NCBI GenBank assembly: GCA_003153375.1
Contig: PLYM01000202.1
Span: forward strand, 62,001 to 126,000
Source of the DNA: Planctomycetaceae bacterium
Lineage (GTDB): Bacteria; Planctomycetota; Planctomycetia; Pirellulales; PALSA-1355
DNA: 64,000 nt
Direction of reading: 5' to 3'
Part shown: one piece after another, positions 35,517-45,722 of the stretch
Position numbering within the stretch: position 1 is the stretch's first letter
How the letters are laid out: every line of letters starts with the position of its first letter
The notes under the pieces: model-generated
The model's input: the letters and a program-made list of their open reading frames with translations, nothing else
Database searches by the model: none
What the model was told of the DNA's origin: nothing
Position numbers and translations under genes: made by a program

Positions 35517-37772
35517 ATGATCCGACGTCGCATCCGAAGTCTGGCCGCGCTTTCGACGTGCCTGGCGGGCCTCGTCCTGTTGGTCGCCGACGTTCCCCAC
35601 ACATCCTCGACGCGGCAAGCCGTGGCCGCCCCCGAGCCGGCTGAGCCACTCGCCAAACCTGCCGAGGCTCCCCAGTTTCCCGAAGCTGCGAAGCCGATGG
35701 GCCGTCTGATCCGCATTCCATTGCCGATCACCGGCGCGGCCGACACGCAAGTCAAGCGGGCCGTGCAAAAAGTGCTGGCCGAGATGCCCGCCGGTGGACC
35801 CCGCGGCGTGCTGGTGCTCGACTTCTCGGGCACCCAGAACCAGTTCGGCCAAGGCAGCGACTTTGGCCGCGCGCTGGCGCTGGCCCGGTATCTGTCGAGC
35901 CTGGAAGTCAGCCCGTTGAAAACCGTGGCCTACATTCCCAAGGCCGTCAAAGGCCACGCGGTGCTGGTGGCCATGGCCTGCGAGGAGATTATCGCGGCGC
36001 CCGACGCTCAGATCGGTCCGGCGGGCATCGATGAACCGGCCGACGAAGCCATCGGAGCCACGGTGCGCACGGGCTATCAGGAAATCGCCAACCGACGCCG
36101 CACCATTCCCGGCGAAGTGGCGCTGGCCATGCTCGACAAGAATCTGGAAGTCCTGAAAGTGGAAACCGAGGTCAGCCCGGAGTTCGTCCTCCGCGACGAT
36201 CTCGACGAGCTGAAGAAGAAGCACACCATTCAGTCCGAACGGCCACTCAACCGGCCGGGCGAGCTAGCGCAGTTCTCGGGTCGCGAGGCGCGCGAGTTGG
36301 GATTCGTGAAATACCTGGCCGCCGACCGCGCGGCGCTGGCGCACGCGCTGTCGCTTGCGCCGCGCGACCTGGACGACGACCCTTCGCTCTCCGGCGATTG
36401 GCACCCGGTGTGCGTCACCCTCAAAGGGCCCATCAACGCGCAGAACGTCAACAGCCTCGAGCGCACCATCAATGACCAGGTGCAGGAGCAAGGAGCTAAC
36501 TTCATCTGCCTGTGGCTCGACAGCCCCGGCGGCTCGCTGAGCGACAGCATGAATCTGGCCAACTTCCTGGCCGAGTTGGATCGCGCGAAGGTGCGCACCG
36601 TGGCCTATGTACCGGCCGAGGCACGGGCCGACGCGGCGATCGTGGCCCTGGCCTGCGATCAACTGGTCATGACGCACCGCGCCGTGTTGGGCGGGCCGGG
36701 CGCGGCCAATTTCTCGGCCGAGGATCTGCAATTGGCCAGCGAAACCCTGCGCAGCACCTTGGCGCCCAAGAAGGGCCGCTCCTGGTCTCTGATCGCGGCG
36801 CTGGTGGATCCCGAGCTCCACGTGTTTCGCTATACGCATCGCGACAACGGCCGCGTCGACTATTTCTCGGACGAAGAATTCAAAGCACGGGGCGATCAGG
36901 CCGCCTGGACACGCGGCGATGAAGTGAGCAAGCCCGGCTCGGCGTTGCGCGTCTCGGGTGATGCCGCGCACGAGTTGGGACTGGCGACCCCCGCGGTCGA
37001 CGACTTCACGGCGTTCAAGCAACGTTACAACCTCGAGAACGATCTGCTAATGGCCGAGCCGGGCTGGGCGCACTACTTGATCGACGCGCTGGCCGAACCG
37101 GCCGTGGCCTGGTTGCTGCTGCTGATTGGTGGCGCGGCGTTGTATGCCGAGCTGCAAGCGCCGGGCATCGGCATCGGCGGCTTCGTGGCCGGCGTTTGCT
37201 TCCTGCTTTACTTTTGGAGCAAGCATCTCGACGGCACCGCCGGCTGGCTCGAGGTGTTGCTGTTCGCGGCCGGAGTGTGTTGCATCCTGCTCGAGCTGTT
37301 CGTCCTTCCCGGCTCGGCCATTTTTGGATTTGGCGGCGGCGCGCTGGTGATCGCTTCGTTGGTGCTGGCCAGTCAGACGTTCGTCGTGCCGCACAATGAA
37401 TATCAAATGGCCCAGTTGCAAAACTCACTGCTGGGGCTGCTGGGCGTGGGCGTCGGCGTTCTGGCGGCGGCGGTGCTGATGCACCGCTATTTGCCCCATA
37501 CGCCGCTGTTCAGCCACATGATGCTCGAACCGCCCAGCGACGCCGAACTCGAGGTGCTGTCGCATCGCGAGTCGATGATCGATCTCGAACACCTGCTGGG
37601 CCGTCAGGGCGTGGCCACCACGCAGTTAACTCCTTCCGGCAAAGCGCGTTTCGACGGGCAGTTGGTCGACGTGATGGCCGACGGCGAAGTGATCGAGCGC
37701 GGCGCCGAAGTCGTGGTTACGGCCGTACACGGCAACTACCTGGTGGTCCGCTCCGGGGTGGCCCGCGCGTAG
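35517..37772 (+). CDS. Long NfeD-family membrane protein with two degenerate ClpP-like domains
   Basis: A 751-residue protein: signal or anchor (residues 10-28), a first ClpP/crotonase-like domain (about 62-175), a helical spacer, a second ClpP-like domain (about 297-405, with DSPGGSLSDSMNLANFL), a membrane region with five or so helices (about 520-640), and a C-terminal OB-fold NfeD domain (about 675-751). In active NfeD proteases the nucleophile is Ser in a small-residue motif. The equivalent positions here appear to be His147 (KGHAV) and Asp372 (RADAA), so both domains look inactive. NfeD proteins pair with flotillin-type FloA, encoded two genes downstream. The role is probably scaffolding in membrane microdomains. 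Confidence 0.88.
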   Translation: MIRRRIRSLAALSTCLAGLVLLVADVPHTSSTRQAVAAPEPAEPLAKPAEAPQFPEAAKPMGRLIRIPLPITGAADTQVKRAVQKVLAEMPAGGPRGVLVLDFSGTQNQFGQGSDFGRALALARYLSSLEVSPLKTVAYIPKAVKGHAVLVAMACEEIIAAPDAQIGPAGIDEPADEAIGATVRTGYQEIANRRRTIPGEVALAMLDKNLEVLKVETEVSPEFVLRDDLDELKKKHTIQSERPLNRPGELAQFSGREARELGFVKYLAADRAALAHALSLAPRDLDDDPSLSGDWHPVCVTLKGPINAQNVNSLERTINDQVQEQGANFICLWLDSPGGSLSDSMNLANFLAELDRAKVRTVAYVPAEARADAAIVALACDQLVMTHRAVLGGPGAANFSAEDLQLASETLRSTLAPKKGRSWSLIAALVDPELHVFRYTHRDNGRVDYFSDEEFKARGDQAAWTRGDEVSKPGSALRVSGDAAHELGLATPAVDDFTAFKQRYNLENDLLMAEPGWAHYLIDALAEPAVAWLLLLIGGAALYAELQAPGIGIGGFVAGVCFLLYFWSKHLDGTAGWLEVLLFAAGVCCILLELFVLPGSAIFGFGGGALVIASLVLASQTFVVPHNEYQMAQLQNSLLGLLGVGVGVLAAAVLMHRYLPHTPLFSHMMLEPPSDAELEVLSHRESMIDLEHLLGRQGVATTQLTPSGKARFDGQLVDVMADGEVIERGAEVVVTAVHGNYLVVRSGVARA

Positions 37773-37846
37773 TCAGCAGCGCGAAAATCGACTAAGCTGC
37801 ACGTCTCCGCCGTTCCGCATCAAAGCCGCCCCATTCGTCGCATCTT

Positions 37847-38419
37847 ATGGATCCGTTGGCTTGGTCCGCGCTGCTGCTGTTCCTGGGTTTGCTGCTGGTT
37901 GTGGTCGAAGTTTTCGTCCCCTCGGGCGGCATCCTGGGTTTGCTGTCGATCGTGCTGCTGTTGGCCGGCATCGGTTCGGCCTTTTGGTATCACGGCATCG
38001 AGACGGGCTTCGTGTTTCTGGCCATCACGGCGGTCATGGTGCCCGCCTCGCTGGGCATGGCCTTTCGCTGGTGGCCGAAGACTCCCATGGGCCGGCGGCT
38101 GCTGCTGAGCGTGCCGAACAGCGAAGAGGTGTTGCCCGACTCACCCCAGCGGCGCACCCTGCGGCAGTTGGTCGGCAAATTCGGCGTTGCCAAAACCGTC
38201 ATGCTGCCCAGCGGGGCCGTGCTGATCGAAGGCCAGGTCTTCGACGCCCTCAGCGACGGAATGCCGATCGAGGAGGGGCAGCGCGTGCGGGTGATTGAAG
38301 TCCGCGGCAACCGGGTGCTGGTCCGCCCCGACGACTCGGTGCCGGCCAAAACCGACGATATCCTGTCCCAGCCGATCGAATCGCTGGGGCTCGACGGCCT
38401 GGACGAACCGCTGGCTTGA
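37847..38419 (+). CDS. Short NfeD-family protein
   Basis: A 190-residue protein with two or three membrane segments near the N-terminus ([20 protein letters not shown] and [20 protein letters not shown]) and a C-terminal OB fold of the NfeD type ([20 protein letters not shown], ending [10 protein letters not shown]). Short NfeD proteins lack a protease domain and form complexes with stomatin/flotillin-like proteins. It lies 74 bases after the long NfeD gene and 133 bases before floA. The start ATG directly begins the first helix. Confidence 0.9.
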   Translation: MDPLAWSALLLFLGLLLVVVEVFVPSGGILGLLSIVLLLAGIGSAFWYHGIETGFVFLAITAVMVPASLGMAFRWWPKTPMGRRLLLSVPNSEEVLPDSPQRRTLRQLVGKFGVAKTVMLPSGAVLIEGQVFDALSDGMPIEEGQRVRVIEVRGNRVLVRPDDSVPAKTDDILSQPIESLGLDGLDEPLA

Positions 38420-38552
38420 CGCCCCGGCGGCTGGCTTGACACTCCGCTGTCGGCCCCCGGACAATACCACCGTTGCATCACCTGGGCCCCCAATCCACGC
38501 CAAGCCGGCGCGCGACCGCCGGGCCCGCTGGCAAAAAGCCGGAGAACGCCCC

Positions 38553-39599
38553 GTGTTCCCACTCCTCGCTCAGGCCAATCCCTATCCCTTCATCCTCCTG
38601 CTCGCCGTGGGCTTGGGGGTGGTGGTGATGCTGATTGTCTTCGCCGTGTTTGCTCGTTACTTCCGGCTGTGGATCCAATCGAAGATGACCGGCGCCCGCA
38701 TCGGCATCTTCGACCTGCTGGGCATGACCTTTCGCAAGGTGAACCCGTCGGTCATCGTGCGCAGCAAGATCATGGCCGTGCAGGCGGGCCTGACCGACGA
38801 AACCGGAATCACGAGCAAGAGCCTCGAGGCCCATTATCTGGCTGGCGGCAACGTGCCGTTGGTGATTCGCTCGATCATCGCCGCCAAGAAGGCCAAGACG
38901 ATCGATCTCGACTTCAAGTTGGCCACGGCCATCGACCTGGCCGGCCGCAACGTGCTGGAAGCCGTGCAGACGAGCGTCTATCCGAAGGTGATCGACTGCC
39001 CGGCCCGCGGCGCGGCCCGCGAGTCGCTCGACGCCGTGGCCAAAAACGGCATCCAACTCAAGGTCAAAGCACGCGTCACGGTGCGGGCTAACCTGAACGG
39101 GCTGATCGGCGGAGCGACGGAAGAAACGATCATCGCCCGGGTGGGTGAAGGCATCGTCAGCGCCATCGGCTCGTCGGATTCGCACACGCAAGTGCTGCAA
39201 AACCCCGATCGCATTTCCAAGACCGTGCTGGCTCGCCGGCTCGATTCGCAAACGGCGTTCGAGATCGTGTCGATCGACATCGCCGACATCGACGTGGGCG
39301 ACAACATCGGCGCCCGGCTGCAAGCCGATCAGGCCGAGGCCGACACCCGCGTGGCCCGGGCCAACGCCGAGGGGCGCCGTGCGATGGCCGTCTCGCAGGA
39401 ACAGGAGATGATCGCCCAGATCGAAGAAAGCCGTTCACAGGTGGTGGCTGCCGAGGCCGAGATTCCCAAAGCCATCGCCGCGGCCTTTCGCGGCGGTCAA
39501 TTGAGCGTGATGGACTATTACAAGCTGCGTAACGTGCAGGCCGACACCGACATGCGAAGGTCGATCGCCGGCGTGCCCGCCAACAAAGCGACCACGTAA
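38553..39599 (+). CDS. floA: Flotillin-like protein FloA
   Basis: A 348-residue membrane-microdomain scaffold. The single N-terminal hydrophobic region ([20 protein letters not shown]) is followed by a PHB/SPFH-type domain with [17 protein letters not shown] and [20 protein letters not shown], and a coiled region with the EA-rich repeats [20 protein letters not shown]. This matches FloA (YqfA), which organises functional membrane microdomains in Bacillus. The start is GTG at 38553 with GGAG eight bases upstream; the longer open frame overlaps the short NfeD gene. The gene order nfeD-nfeD-floA mirrors yqeZ-yqfA. Confidence 0.95.
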   Translation: MFPLLAQANPYPFILLLAVGLGVVVMLIVFAVFARYFRLWIQSKMTGARIGIFDLLGMTFRKVNPSVIVRSKIMAVQAGLTDETGITSKSLEAHYLAGGNVPLVIRSIIAAKKAKTIDLDFKLATAIDLAGRNVLEAVQTSVYPKVIDCPARGAARESLDAVAKNGIQLKVKARVTVRANLNGLIGGATEETIIARVGEGIVSAIGSSDSHTQVLQNPDRISKTVLARRLDSQTAFEIVSIDIADIDVGDNIGARLQADQAEADTRVARANAEGRRAMAVSQEQEMIAQIEESRSQVVAAEAEIPKAIAAAFRGGQLSVMDYYKLRNVQADTDMRRSIAGVPANKATT

Positions 39600-39637
39600 G
39601 CCCCGCCTCGTTTGCGGTAAAATCGAGGACTGCCCTC

Positions 39638-40327
39638 ATGGTTCCCTTGCTGCTTGCCGCCAACGACTGGCTGAGCGCGATCGGTCTCATCCTGTTCTTT
39701 GCTTTCTGGTTGATCAGCAAAATGATTTCCGGCTCGAAGGCCATTAATCAGCAAGCCCGCAAAGTGCCCCGCCGGCCCGGCGAACCGGTGGCACCCGCCG
39801 CGCAGCCCAAGCAGGCTGGCCCGGCCCCGCCCAAGCAATCGCAATTGAACGCCGAGATCGAGCGCTTTCTCAAGCGTGCCAGCGGCCAGCGCAGCGAGCG
39901 CGCCCGGCGCGAAGCCGCCCCGCCGCAGCAGGCTCAACGCCGATCGGTCAGCCCGCCCGCCCGCAAGCCGTTGTCCGAACAAGGGCCAGCCGGTCGCCGC
40001 GGATTCGATAGCGTGGCCGATTCGGTCGATAAGCATCTGGCCGATCGCGGCTTTGAGAATCGGGCCGAACACCTGGCCGATGATATCGTGAAGGCCGACC
40101 AGCAGATGGAGGAACATCTGCAAAAATCGTTCAACCGCCGCGTCGGCACGTTGGGCGACAATCAGACCGAAGCGGCTCGGCCCGTCACCGACGTCACCAC
40201 CACGCCCGAGCTGCCCACGTCCTCGTCGGCCGCCGCCAGTCTGTCTGCCTTGCTCTCGAATCCGCAAAGCATCAAGCAAGCCATCATCCTCAACGAGATC
40301 CTCGCCCGCCCCAAGCACCGTTGGTAA
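39638..40327 (+). CDS. Single-span membrane protein following floA, unknown function
   Basis: A 229-residue protein with one N-terminal membrane helix ([20 protein letters not shown]), then a long basic, Pro/Gln/Arg-rich cytoplasmic part with a predicted helix [18 protein letters not shown] and a conserved-looking end, [16 protein letters not shown]. It lies 38 bases after floA on the same strand, in the place of yqfB in the Bacillus operon, but is not similar to YqfB in any way I can see. I infer a client or partner of the FloA microdomain. Confidence 0.7.
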   Translation: MVPLLLAANDWLSAIGLILFFAFWLISKMISGSKAINQQARKVPRRPGEPVAPAAQPKQAGPAPPKQSQLNAEIERFLKRASGQRSERARREAAPPQQAQRRSVSPPARKPLSEQGPAGRRGFDSVADSVDKHLADRGFENRAEHLADDIVKADQQMEEHLQKSFNRRVGTLGDNQTEAARPVTDVTTTPELPTSSSAAASLSALLSNPQSIKQAIILNEILARPKHRW

Positions 40328-40401
40328 GATCGCCGCCAGAGCGCAACGCACTGCTCGGTTTCACCAACCCCGAATCCCTAGCCCCCAACCCCCTTTCCCC
40401 A

Positions 40402-41319
40402 ATGTCCATCAAAAAAATAGCTCCTGGCGAAACACGCATTGGCTGGATCGGCACCGGCGTCATGGGCAGCAGCATGTGCGGCCATTTGATCGCCGCCGGC
40501 TTTGCCGCCACGGTCTATAACCGCAGCCGCGAAAAGGCGCAAGGACTGTTGGATCGCGGCGCCCAGTGGGCCGACTCGCCCAAGGCCGTGGCCGCCACCT
40601 CGGACGTGGTGTTCTCGATCGTGGGCTTTCCCTCCGACGTGCGGTCCGTGCTGCTGGGCAATGACGGCGCCTTGGCCGGCAGCCGCGCGGGCACGATCCT
40701 GGTCGACATGACCACCAGCGAGCCCTCGCTGGCCGTCGAAATCGCCGAGCGCGCCGCCAAGGCTAACGTGTACAGCGTCGACGCCCCGGTCTCGGGCGGC
40801 GACGTCGGCGCCCGCGAGGCGCGGCTGTCGATCATGATCGGCGGCGACAAGCAAGTGGTCGACGCCTTGAATCCCTGCTGGCAAGCGATGGGCAAGACGA
40901 TCGTACACCAGGGCGGACCCGGCGCCGGCCAGCACACCAAAATGGTCAATCAAATCCTGATCGCCACCAACATGATCGGCGTCTGCGAAGCTTTGCTCTA
41001 TGGCTATCGCGCGGGGCTCGATCTGAACGTGGTCCTGCAATCCGTGGCTTCGGGCGCGGCGGGCAGTTGGTCGCTGTCGAACCTGGGGCCGCGAATCATC
41101 GCCGGCAATTTCGCGCCCGGCTTTTTGGTCGAGCACTTCATCAAGGACATGGGCATCGCGCTGGCCGAATCGAAACGCCTGTCGCTCTCTATGCCCGGGC
41201 TGGCACTGGCACATCAGCTCTATCTGTCACTACAGGCCCAAGGCCATGGGCGCGACGGCACGCACGCCCTGGAGTTGGCATTGGCCTCGATGGCCGGATT
41301 CGACTGGAGCAAGCGCTAA
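40402..41319 (+). CDS. 3-hydroxyisobutyrate dehydrogenase family oxidoreductase
   Basis: A 305-residue beta-hydroxyacid dehydrogenase. The NAD(P)-binding motif is [21 protein letters not shown]; Arg in YNRSREKA suggests NADP preference. The substrate signature is [15 protein letters not shown], and the catalytic Lys lies in [13 protein letters not shown]. Members act on 3-hydroxyisobutyrate, tartronate semialdehyde, glyoxylate or similar compounds; the exact substrate is not determined. The ATG at 40402 is preferred because the upstream in-frame part is low in family-like sequence. A serine hydrolase gene starts two bases after its stop. Confidence 0.9.
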   Translation: MSIKKIAPGETRIGWIGTGVMGSSMCGHLIAAGFAATVYNRSREKAQGLLDRGAQWADSPKAVAATSDVVFSIVGFPSDVRSVLLGNDGALAGSRAGTILVDMTTSEPSLAVEIAERAAKANVYSVDAPVSGGDVGAREARLSIMIGGDKQVVDALNPCWQAMGKTIVHQGGPGAGQHTKMVNQILIATNMIGVCEALLYGYRAGLDLNVVLQSVASGAAGSWSLSNLGPRIIAGNFAPGFLVEHFIKDMGIALAESKRLSLSMPGLALAHQLYLSLQAQGHGRDGTHALELALASMAGFDWSKR

Positions 41320-41321
41320 GC

Positions 41322-42443
41322 GTGTACGCGTCATCTTTCGCCGCGCCTGGCGACGCCCTGCCCCGCAGCCTGGCGGTCATCGACAACGGCGTGCAAGTCG
41401 GCCTGCACGTGGGCGCGCAGGTTTTCGCGGCAGTCGACGGACGCACGATTGCGGACTTTGGCGTCGGCGAAGCCCGAGCGGGCGTGCCCATGACCGCCGA
41501 CACCGTCATGCTCTGGCTCTCATCGGGCAAACCGGTGGGCACCGTGGCCGTGTTGCAACTGCGCGAGCGAGGCCGCCTCGAGCTGGACGAGCCGGTGGCC
41601 AGCTATCTGCCCGAGTTCGGCCAGCACGGCAAGGACTCGATCACACTCTGGCACATTCTGACGCACACCGGCGGCTTCCGCTGGGTCGATATCGACTGGC
41701 CGCACTCGTCGTGGGATGAGATTATCGCCCGCATCTGCGCGGCCCCGCCCGAGCAGGGCTGGGTGCCGGGCAACAAGGCCGGTTACCACCCTTACACGAG
41801 CTGGTACATCCTGGGCGAGATCGTGCGCCGCGTCGACGGCCGGCCCTACTCGCAGTATGTCCGCGAAGAGATCTTTCTGCCGCTGGGCATGATCGATTCC
41901 TGGATCGGAGTGCCGCTGCAGCAATACGCGGCCTACGGCAACCGTTTCGGCATCATGCTGCACACCGAAAAGCGCGAGCCGTACACCCATCGCTACGATT
42001 CGCCCGAGGGAGCCGCCACGTGTGTGCCAGGTGGCAATGGTCACGGCCCGATGCACGACCTGGGCCGCTTCTATCAGATGCTGCTGGGCGGCGGATCGCT
42101 CGACGGGCGGCACATCCTGTCAGACGACAGCGTCGAGCTGATGACGACTCCCCAGCGCGTCGGCATGTTCGATGACACCTTCAAGCACATCATCGACTGG
42201 GGCGCCGGCACGATCCTCGAATCCAACCGCTACGGCATCGACACCGTGCCCTACGGCTATGGCCCGCACAGCTCGCCGCGCACCTTCGGCCACGGCGGCA
42301 GCCAATCGTCGGTCGCCTTCGCCGACCCCCGGTCGAACCTGGTCGCCGCCATCGTCTTCAACGGCATGCCCGGCGAGCGCAAACACGACCTCCGCATGCG
42401 CGCGTTTCTCAAGGCGCTTTATGAAGACTTGGGATTGGCCTAA
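41322..42443 (+). CDS. Serine hydrolase, beta-lactamase class C / esterase family
   Basis: A 373-residue penicillin-binding-protein-like hydrolase. The catalytic Ser-x-x-Lys motif is SSGK in MLWLSSGKPVGTVA. The second motif region is AGYHPYTSWYILGEIVRR, where the usual Tyr-x-Asn is not exact. The third motif region is FGHGGSQSSVAFADP, with HGG as in class C esterases. No signal peptide is visible, so it is probably cytosolic, more like family VIII esterases than a periplasmic beta-lactamase. The start is GTG at 41322, two bases after the stop of the dehydrogenase gene, so the two are co-transcribed and may share a pathway. Confidence 0.85.
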   Translation: MYASSFAAPGDALPRSLAVIDNGVQVGLHVGAQVFAAVDGRTIADFGVGEARAGVPMTADTVMLWLSSGKPVGTVAVLQLRERGRLELDEPVASYLPEFGQHGKDSITLWHILTHTGGFRWVDIDWPHSSWDEIIARICAAPPEQGWVPGNKAGYHPYTSWYILGEIVRRVDGRPYSQYVREEIFLPLGMIDSWIGVPLQQYAAYGNRFGIMLHTEKREPYTHRYDSPEGAATCVPGGNGHGPMHDLGRFYQMLLGGGSLDGRHILSDDSVELMTTPQRVGMFDDTFKHIIDWGAGTILESNRYGIDTVPYGYGPHSSPRTFGHGGSQSSVAFADPRSNLVAAIVFNGMPGERKHDLRMRAFLKALYEDLGLA

Positions 42444-42476
42444 GCGAAGCGATTCGGCATGTGGTATAACTAGACT

Positions 42477-42800
42477 ATGAACCCGATCACCGGCCATGGT
42501 CCTACCCTCCGCGAAGCCTCACCTTATCTGCGCAATGACGCGGAGTGCATCGCCCGAATCTTGGATGTTGTCGAGCGCAACAGTGTGATCGAAGGCTTGC
42601 CGCCGTTCGACGATGCCTTACTACAATCGCTTCGTCAAGAACTTCAAGCGATCTTCACCGGCTCCTCGCAAGCGGCTCATGGTTGCGCCGAAACGCTCTT
42701 TTTGTGGCCTCGATATAGTCATCGACCCCGCTTGCGGACTCGTCGTAGGCTAGCAAGGGCCTCCCGCTCTGCACTGCCAAAAGATCGGTCAGCAGCTTAA
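42477..42800 (+). CDS. Small VbhA-like protein, candidate antitoxin for the Fic gene
   Basis: A 107-residue reading frame. Residues 1-60 look like a real small protein: helix ECIARILDVVERN, then NSVIEGLPPFDD, then ALLQSLRQELQAIF. This resembles the VbhA-type antitoxin layout, whose inhibitory helix has S/T-x-x-x-E-G/N; here the motif is Asn35-Ser-Val-Ile-Glu39-Gly40, with Asn replacing the Ser/Thr. From about residue 60 on, the frame is antisense to the end of the convergent Fic gene, with 146 bases of overlap. The start is ATG at 42477. VbhA genes are normally on the same strand as fic, so the convergent placement is unusual. The identification rests on a short motif. Confidence 0.4.
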   Translation: MNPITGHGPTLREASPYLRNDAECIARILDVVERNSVIEGLPPFDDALLQSLRQELQAIFTGSSQAAHGCAETLFLWPRYSHRPRLRTRRRLARASRSALPKDRSAA

Positions 42801-43191
42801 TGGTCCTCGCGTTTCCCTCACGAAACGGGTGGATCGTCAGAAATTCGCCCTGAATCTCCGCCGCGGCTCGGCAAAAATCTACGTCATCGTTGACCACGTT
42901 CACGGGCCAGCGCGACAATGTCTCGCGCTCAAACTCAATCATCAGCCGATCCAAAAAATCAGGCGGCGGCCACGTGATCCCCGGCTTGCGAATCCAGACG
43001 GTCCGCCAATGGCCAGCCCATTCATACAGGTCGCCAAAGACAATCGCATGAATGTGCCGCACCAAACCACATGTGAGCGGCGTGTCCGTGCGAATTTCGC
43101 CCAAGAGCCTGGCGTAGGCACGTGCCAGCCCCTGTTCCTCGGCCGACTGAAGCACCGACAGCTCGGCAATACCCAGTTTGTTGACCAGCAC
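42655..43191 (-). CDS. Fic/DOC family protein, N-terminus apparently frameshifted
   Basis: A 178-residue Fic-domain protein from a GTG at 43191. The Fic motif at residues 121-132 is HPFREGNARTIK; compared with HxFx(D/E)GNGRxxR the second Gly is Ala and the last Arg is Lys, while the catalytic His and the anion-hole loop are kept. Before it, YEWAGHWRTVWIRKPG is a flap-like block. Fic enzymes transfer AMP or other nucleotides to target proteins. The frame upstream of the GTG encodes EAQYVDDAQTV, and a plausible N-terminus MAKKPRKHRDRYDG continues in another frame. One base lost from a G run at 43221-43223 would explain this. Confidence 0.7.
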   Translation of the reverse strand: MLVNKLGIAELSVLQSAEEQGLARAYARLLGEIRTDTPLTCGLVRHIHAIVFGDLYEWAGHWRTVWIRKPGITWPPPDFLDRLMIEFERETLSRWPVNVVNDDVDFCRAAAEIQGEFLTIHPFREGNARTIKLLTDLLAVQSGRPLLAYDESASGVDDYIEATKRAFRRNHEPLARSR

Positions 43192-43220
43192 GGTTTGTGC
43201 ATCGTCAACGTACTGGGCCT

Positions 43221-43262
43221 CCCGTCGTAGCGATCACGGTGCTTGCGAGGCTTCTTGGCCAT
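43221..43262 (-). pseudogene. Out-of-frame N-terminal segment of the Fic gene
   Basis: ATG at 43262 opens MAKKPRKHRDRYDG, which fits the start of Fic proteins of this type. After this the frame runs into unrelated residues, while the Fic frame carries EAQYVDDAQTVLVNKLGI immediately afterwards. Adding one G to the three-G run (43221-43223, read on the minus strand) joins the two into a 202-residue protein. The break could be a sequencing error, a pseudogene, or a phase-variable homopolymer. Confidence 0.5.
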
Positions 43263-43340
43263 CCGAGTTCGGCCCGTGCTTTTCGAGGTTGTTAGAACAT
43301 TCTCGCGCCGTGGACAGAACCTCGTTGCATCCCTCTCTTG

Positions 43341-43880
43341 TTACCCCAGCGGCTTCTCAATCACCGTGGCCTTGGTGATCGTCACCGGCTTGACCGGGCG
43401 ATCCTGGCCGCCGGTCTGCACGGCGCCGATGGCTTTGACGACATTCAGGCTGGCGGCGTCGGCTGTTTTTCCGAAGGCGGTGTACTGGCGGTCGAGGTGA
43501 GGCACTTTTTCCAGGCAGATGAAAAACTGCGAGCCCGCTGAATTCGGATCGGCGGTGCGGGCCATCGACAGCACGCCGGGCTCGTGCTTCGTGGCGTTGA
43601 ACTCGGCGGGAATCGTGTAGCCGGGACCACCCGTGCCGGTGCCTTCGGGGCAGCCGCCTTGAATCATGAAGCCGCTGATCACGCGGTGGAAAACAGCGCC
43701 GTCATAGAAGCCGAGCTTTGCCAGGCCGAGCATATTGTTGACGTGCCCCGGCGCGACGTTGGGCAGCATGTCGAGCGTGATCTTGCCCATGTTCGTGTCG
43801 AGCTCGACCTGATACTTGTGCTTGGAAAAGTCGATCTTCTTGATTTCGGCGTCGACTTCGGGCTTGCGATTCTTGGCCAT
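43341..43880 (-). CDS. Cyclophilin-type peptidyl-prolyl cis-trans isomerase
   Basis: A 179-residue single-domain cyclophilin without a signal peptide, so cytosolic. The core carries the active-site Arg in AVFHRVISGFMIQGG, then GYTIPAEF, the conserved block GVLSMARTADPNSAGSQFFI and YTAFGKT. The usual active-site Trp is replaced by His/Leu (VPHLDRQY). It assists proline isomerisation during folding. GAGGAAAG lies just before the ATG at 43880; an in-frame start 51 bases upstream is less likely. The gene is transcribed away from the permease gene at 44027. Confidence 0.95.
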   Translation of the reverse strand: MAKNRKPEVDAEIKKIDFSKHKYQVELDTNMGKITLDMLPNVAPGHVNNMLGLAKLGFYDGAVFHRVISGFMIQGGCPEGTGTGGPGYTIPAEFNATKHEPGVLSMARTADPNSAGSQFFICLEKVPHLDRQYTAFGKTADAASLNVVKAIGAVQTGGQDRPVKPVTITKATVIEKPLG

Positions 43881-44026
43881 TTTCTTTCCTCGCCGGGGAA
43901 GCTGGTTGTTTTCGTGTGGTTTGCCAGCCATTAGACTAGCAACCGACTCGGCCGCTCGATAGCGCCATTTTGGCGCCGGCGGGCACGGGGCGCAGCAGTG
44001 CCGAACGCAAAAGGGTGACGGGCCGG

Positions 44027-45721
<1,695 letters not shown>

Positions 45722-45722
45722 A

